In this document: positions 61,633 through 64,000 of the stretch, one piece after another | How the letters are laid out: the number at the start of each line of letters is the position of its first letter | Position numbering within the stretch: position 1 is the first letter of the stretch | Assembly (NCBI RefSeq): GCF_036347135.1 | Contig: NZ_CP108938.1 | Location: 9,920,001-9,984,000 of the forward strand | Source of the DNA: Streptomyces sp. NBC_00775 | Lineage (GTDB): Bacteria; Actinomycetota; Actinomycetes; Streptomycetales; Streptomycetaceae | DNA: 64,000 bases | Direction of reading: 5' to 3' | The notes under the pieces: generated by a model | The model's input: the letters and a program-made list of their open reading frames with translations, nothing else | Database searches by the model: none | What the model was told of the DNA's origin: nothing | Position numbers and translations under genes: made by a program

Positions 61633-63207
61633 TCAGACGTCGTCGTCCGGCGCGCACGAGCTGCCGCTGTCCGGCAGGGAGCCGTACAGCAGGAAGTCGT
61701 CGACCTTCCGGTGCACGCACTTGGAGGACGCGTACCCGGTGTGCCCCTCGGCCCTGTTGTCGAGCACGACGGCCGACGAACCGAGCCGCTTGGCGGTCTC
61801 CAGGGTCCAGCGGTACGGGGTCGCGGGGTCGCCGCGGGTGCCGACGAGCAGCATCTTCGGGGTGTGGACGTCGCGCACCTCGTCGCGGATGTAGTCGGTG
61901 CCCTTGGGGCGGCCGTAACACATCAGCACCTGGGTGAGCCGGTACTGACCGAAGACGGGGGACGCCTCCTCGTACGAGGCGCGCATCTTGTCGATGTCCC
62001 GGGTGACCTGGCCGGCGGTGGGCCGGTCGGGGTCGTCCGCGCAGTCGATCGCCATCAGGGCGGCGGGGAGGTTGTCGATGGGGACGTCCTGCGCGTCGAC
62101 GAGTCCGCCGTCCCGCCGGACCCCCGCGAGGGCGCCGGGGAAGGCGACGCCTCCCGACAGCTGCATGAGGCCGCGGGTGTCGCCGTCCTGCACCAGTTGG
62201 TTGAGGGCCGCTTCGAGGGTGGGCCACAGCTGCTTGCTGTACAGCGCCTGGCTGATGGCGCCCACGAGATCCTGGCCGGAGAACTGCTGGCCCAAGTCCG
62301 ACGGGACGGGGTCCGCGTCGAGCGAGTCGACGAGCTGGACGACCTGCTGTCGCGCGCTGCGCGGATCCTGCCCGAAGGGACAGCCCACGTCCTTCGTGCA
62401 CCAGGTCAGGAAGTCCTCCAGGGCCATCTGCTGCCCCGCGGCGCCCACCAGGCCCTGCTCGGACAGCGATTCGGTGAGTGTGTCCACGCCGTCGAGCACC
62501 AACCGGCCGGTCTTCTTGGGGAATTGGGCCGCGTACACCGCGCCCAGCCGTGTTCCGTACGAGAAACCCAGGTAGTTGAGCTTCTTGTCGCCGAGCGCCT
62601 GGCGCATCACGTCCATGTCGCGGGAGGCGTTGACCGTGCCGATGTGCGGCAGCACCGGGCCGGAGTACTTGGCGCATTGGTCGGCGGCCTTCTTCACCTC
62701 TTGGAGAACGGCCTGAGGATCAGTGGTGTCGACGGTGCCGCTGGTCGCGGCGGAAGCCTCGTCGGCGCCCTCGCCGCAGCTGACGGGCGAGGACTGGCCG
62801 ACACCGCGGGGATCGAAGGTCACCACGTCGTAGCCGTTCGTCAGGCCCATGAATTCCTTGCCCCCGAGGGCGAGTTCACTGATTCCCGCGCCTCCGGGGC
62901 CACCGAAGTTCAACAGCACGGAACCCCTCGACCTGCCCGTCGCCCGGTAGCGGGCCATCGCCACGTCGAGCGTCCCGCCACCCGGGTTCGCGTAGTCCAG
63001 CGGGACGGTCACCTTCCCGCACTGCAGGTCCTTGGGCATGCTCTCGCCCTCGCAGGCCGCCCACCTGATCTTCTGGCGGTAGAAACGGGACAGGTCCGGA
63101 CCGCCGGCGGCCGTCGCCACCGAGGGCAGCCCGGCCGCCAGCAGGGCCAGCGTCGCGGTCGCGGCTCCGGCGAACGCGCAGCGTTGGCGTTGGTGCACGG
63201 ACAGCAT
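61633..63207 (-). CDS. Secreted alpha/beta hydrolase, tripeptidyl aminopeptidase (TAP) type
   Basis: 524 residues. Signal peptide CAFAGAATATLALLAAGLPSVATA. Alpha/beta hydrolase core: oxyanion NFGGPGGAG, FDPRGVGQSS, nucleophile Ser216 in GFSYGTRLG, acid in GTRGDPATP, and His in AEGHTGY. The C-terminal segment with CADD, CYGRP and KCVHR is the TAP-like extension. It should remove N-terminal tripeptides from extracellular peptides, as the Streptomyces Tap/SlpD/SlpE enzymes do. Six or more Cys in the mature part suit disulfides. ATG at 63207 with GGAGG at 6 nt. Confidence 0.88.
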   Translation of the reverse strand: MLSVHQRQRCAFAGAATATLALLAAGLPSVATAAGGPDLSRFYRQKIRWAACEGESMPKDLQCGKVTVPLDYANPGGGTLDVAMARYRATGRSRGSVLLNFGGPGGAGISELALGGKEFMGLTNGYDVVTFDPRGVGQSSPVSCGEGADEASAATSGTVDTTDPQAVLQEVKKAADQCAKYSGPVLPHIGTVNASRDMDVMRQALGDKKLNYLGFSYGTRLGAVYAAQFPKKTGRLVLDGVDTLTESLSEQGLVGAAGQQMALEDFLTWCTKDVGCPFGQDPRSARQQVVQLVDSLDADPVPSDLGQQFSGQDLVGAISQALYSKQLWPTLEAALNQLVQDGDTRGLMQLSGGVAFPGALAGVRRDGGLVDAQDVPIDNLPAALMAIDCADDPDRPTAGQVTRDIDKMRASYEEASPVFGQYRLTQVLMCYGRPKGTDYIRDEVRDVHTPKMLLVGTRGDPATPYRWTLETAKRLGSSAVVLDNRAEGHTGYASSKCVHRKVDDFLLYGSLPDSGSSCAPDDDV

Positions 63208-63475
63208 GCATGCCTCCAGGGACCCCCGGCGGTGGACCGGCGATACCCCCCGGATCACGATAAGCACAGGTCAGGGGCGACGCCTCTGGGCGAGCGGAAC
63301 GGGCCGGCATGCCTTACCCTGCGCGCCCACATCTTTCGTACGAACCGCTGCGCCAGTTCGATAACCATGACGCTCGATGGAGTGAAAGGCCGATAAGCCA
63401 TAACTCGGATGGTTCTTCCGCGTTTTACGCCATGCGGGCGAGTGCTCGTGACCATGTCTGGAAGGCAGGGAACCT

Positions 63476-64000
63476 ATGAAACGGGTTACCCGAAATGGAT
63501 TGATCGCCGCGGCCGCCGCTTCGGGCGCGCTGGCCGTGACCATGCCGGCGCACGCCGACTCCGCGGCGGACGGCGCAGCCGTCGGTTCACCCGGGCTGAT
63601 CTCCGGCAACACCATCCAGCTCCCGGTGCACGTTCCCGTGAACGTGTGTGGGAACACCGTGAACGTGGCCGGGCTGCTCAACCCGGCGGCGGGCAACAGC
63701 TGCGCCAACGAGAGCGAGGGCGGCGGTGCCGTCGCACCCGGTGACACGCACGGCGGTGCCGTCGCGCACGGCGGCGGAAAGGATTCTCCGGGGGTGCTCT
63801 CCGGCAACGACGTACAGCTCCCGGTGCATCTCCCGGTGAACGTCACCGGCAACTCCGTGACGGTCGTCGGCCTCGGCAACGCGTCCGTCGGCAACGAGTC
63901 CACGAACACCTCCGGAGGCCTGCCCCACCACCCCGTCGGGCCCGCCCCCAAGCCGTCCGCCCCGTCCAAGGCGCACCCGGGTCCCCCGGCGCCCCGGCAC
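63476..64000 (+). CDS. Long chaplin, two chaplin domains (partial, runs off the window)
   Basis: 175 residues are visible with no stop before the edge. Signal peptide MKRVTRNGLIAAAAASGALA to about PAHA. Chaplin domain 1 (about 38-78: GLISGNTIQLPVHVPVNVCG, NPAAGNSCANE) has the usual pair of Cys. Domain 2 (about 105-143: GVLSGNDVQLPVHLPVNVTG, NASVGNESTN) has Thr and Glu in the two Cys positions. A His/Gly linker joins them, and a Pro-rich tail follows. Two-domain chaplins (ChpA-C type) normally end in a sortase signal, which would lie beyond this window. Chaplins coat aerial hyphae as amyloid surfactants. Confidence 0.85.
   Translation, partial: MKRVTRNGLIAAAAASGALAVTMPAHADSAADGAAVGSPGLISGNTIQLPVHVPVNVCGNTVNVAGLLNPAAGNSCANESEGGGAVAPGDTHGGAVAHGGGKDSPGVLSGNDVQLPVHLPVNVTGNSVTVVGLGNASVGNESTNTSGGLPHHPVGPAPKPSAPSKAHPGPPAPRH

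Overview
The window is chromosomal DNA of a high-GC actinomycete, almost certainly a Streptomyces. Coding frames have G/C-rich third positions. GTG and TTG starts are common. A chaplin gene runs off the right edge, and DUF397, SpoIIE-type PP2C phosphatases, a large LuxR/AAA regulator and Tat-exported enzymes are present. There are about 43 credible genes and no tRNA, rRNA, CRISPR array or insertion sequence.

Layout. 0.2-5.1 kb: DUF2236/MpaB-type oxygenase, a soluble Ser/Thr kinase with C-terminal TPRs, and an FAD oxidoreductase. 5.1-6.9 kb: Tat-exported serine hydrolase. 7.1-9.9 kb: nitronate monooxygenase-type flavoprotein translationally coupled to an acyl-CoA synthetase. 10-11.8 kb: epimerase plus ECF41 sigma factor behind a recognisable ECF41 promoter. 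11.9-16.5 kb: penicillin-acylase-family enzyme, a second acyl-CoA synthetase and a small unknown gene. 16.5-21.3 kb: D-glucarate catabolism operon (kdgD, gntP-type permease, gudD) with a divergent IclR regulator. 21.4-23.3 kb: LTA-synthase-like membrane enzyme. 29.9-35.7 kb: acyl-CoA synthetase, crotonase, DUF35 protein and two Ltp/thiolase proteins, a fatty-acid, steroid or aromatic-type CoA catabolism cluster. 35.8-50 kb: regulators and signalling (DUF397, CGNR, LuxR-LAL, two PP2C phosphatases, NsdA-like TPR regulator), a cell-wall amidase and an APH-type phosphotransferase. 50-64 kb: TetR/reductase pair, Pho-boxed phospholipase C, Gfo/Idh/MocA dehydrogenase, baeRF3 protein, arginine deiminase with its antiporter, FMN glutamate-synthase-like protein, two exported proteins and a chaplin.

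The standout is the segment at about 23.6-29.87 kb. Four tightly packed co-directional genes encode a small unknown protein, a caspase-like/VMAP-C protein, a MoxR-type AAA+ ATPase, and a vWA (SAV_2336-type) protein fused to a TIR/FxsC-like C-terminus. This matches the ternary vWA-MoxR-VMAP conflict systems. The segment is bracketed by two 80-bp imperfect direct repeats. Each repeat is the 3' end of an acyl-CoA synthetase gene: one ends the intact gene on the right, the other is an orphan tail on the left. This looks like a defence-type island inserted at the 3' end of that gene with the end restored; no integrase remains.

Regulatory signals read from the sequence include a 17-bp palindrome of the same design in front of two acyl-CoA clusters, the ECF41 promoter, a PHO box before phospholipase C, palindromes around the IclR/kdgD divergent promoter, a 9-bp-arm inverted repeat spanning the CGNR promoter, and four tandem 32-bp hairpin repeats inside the glucarate operon. 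All similarity statements rest on reading motifs by eye; no database search was run.
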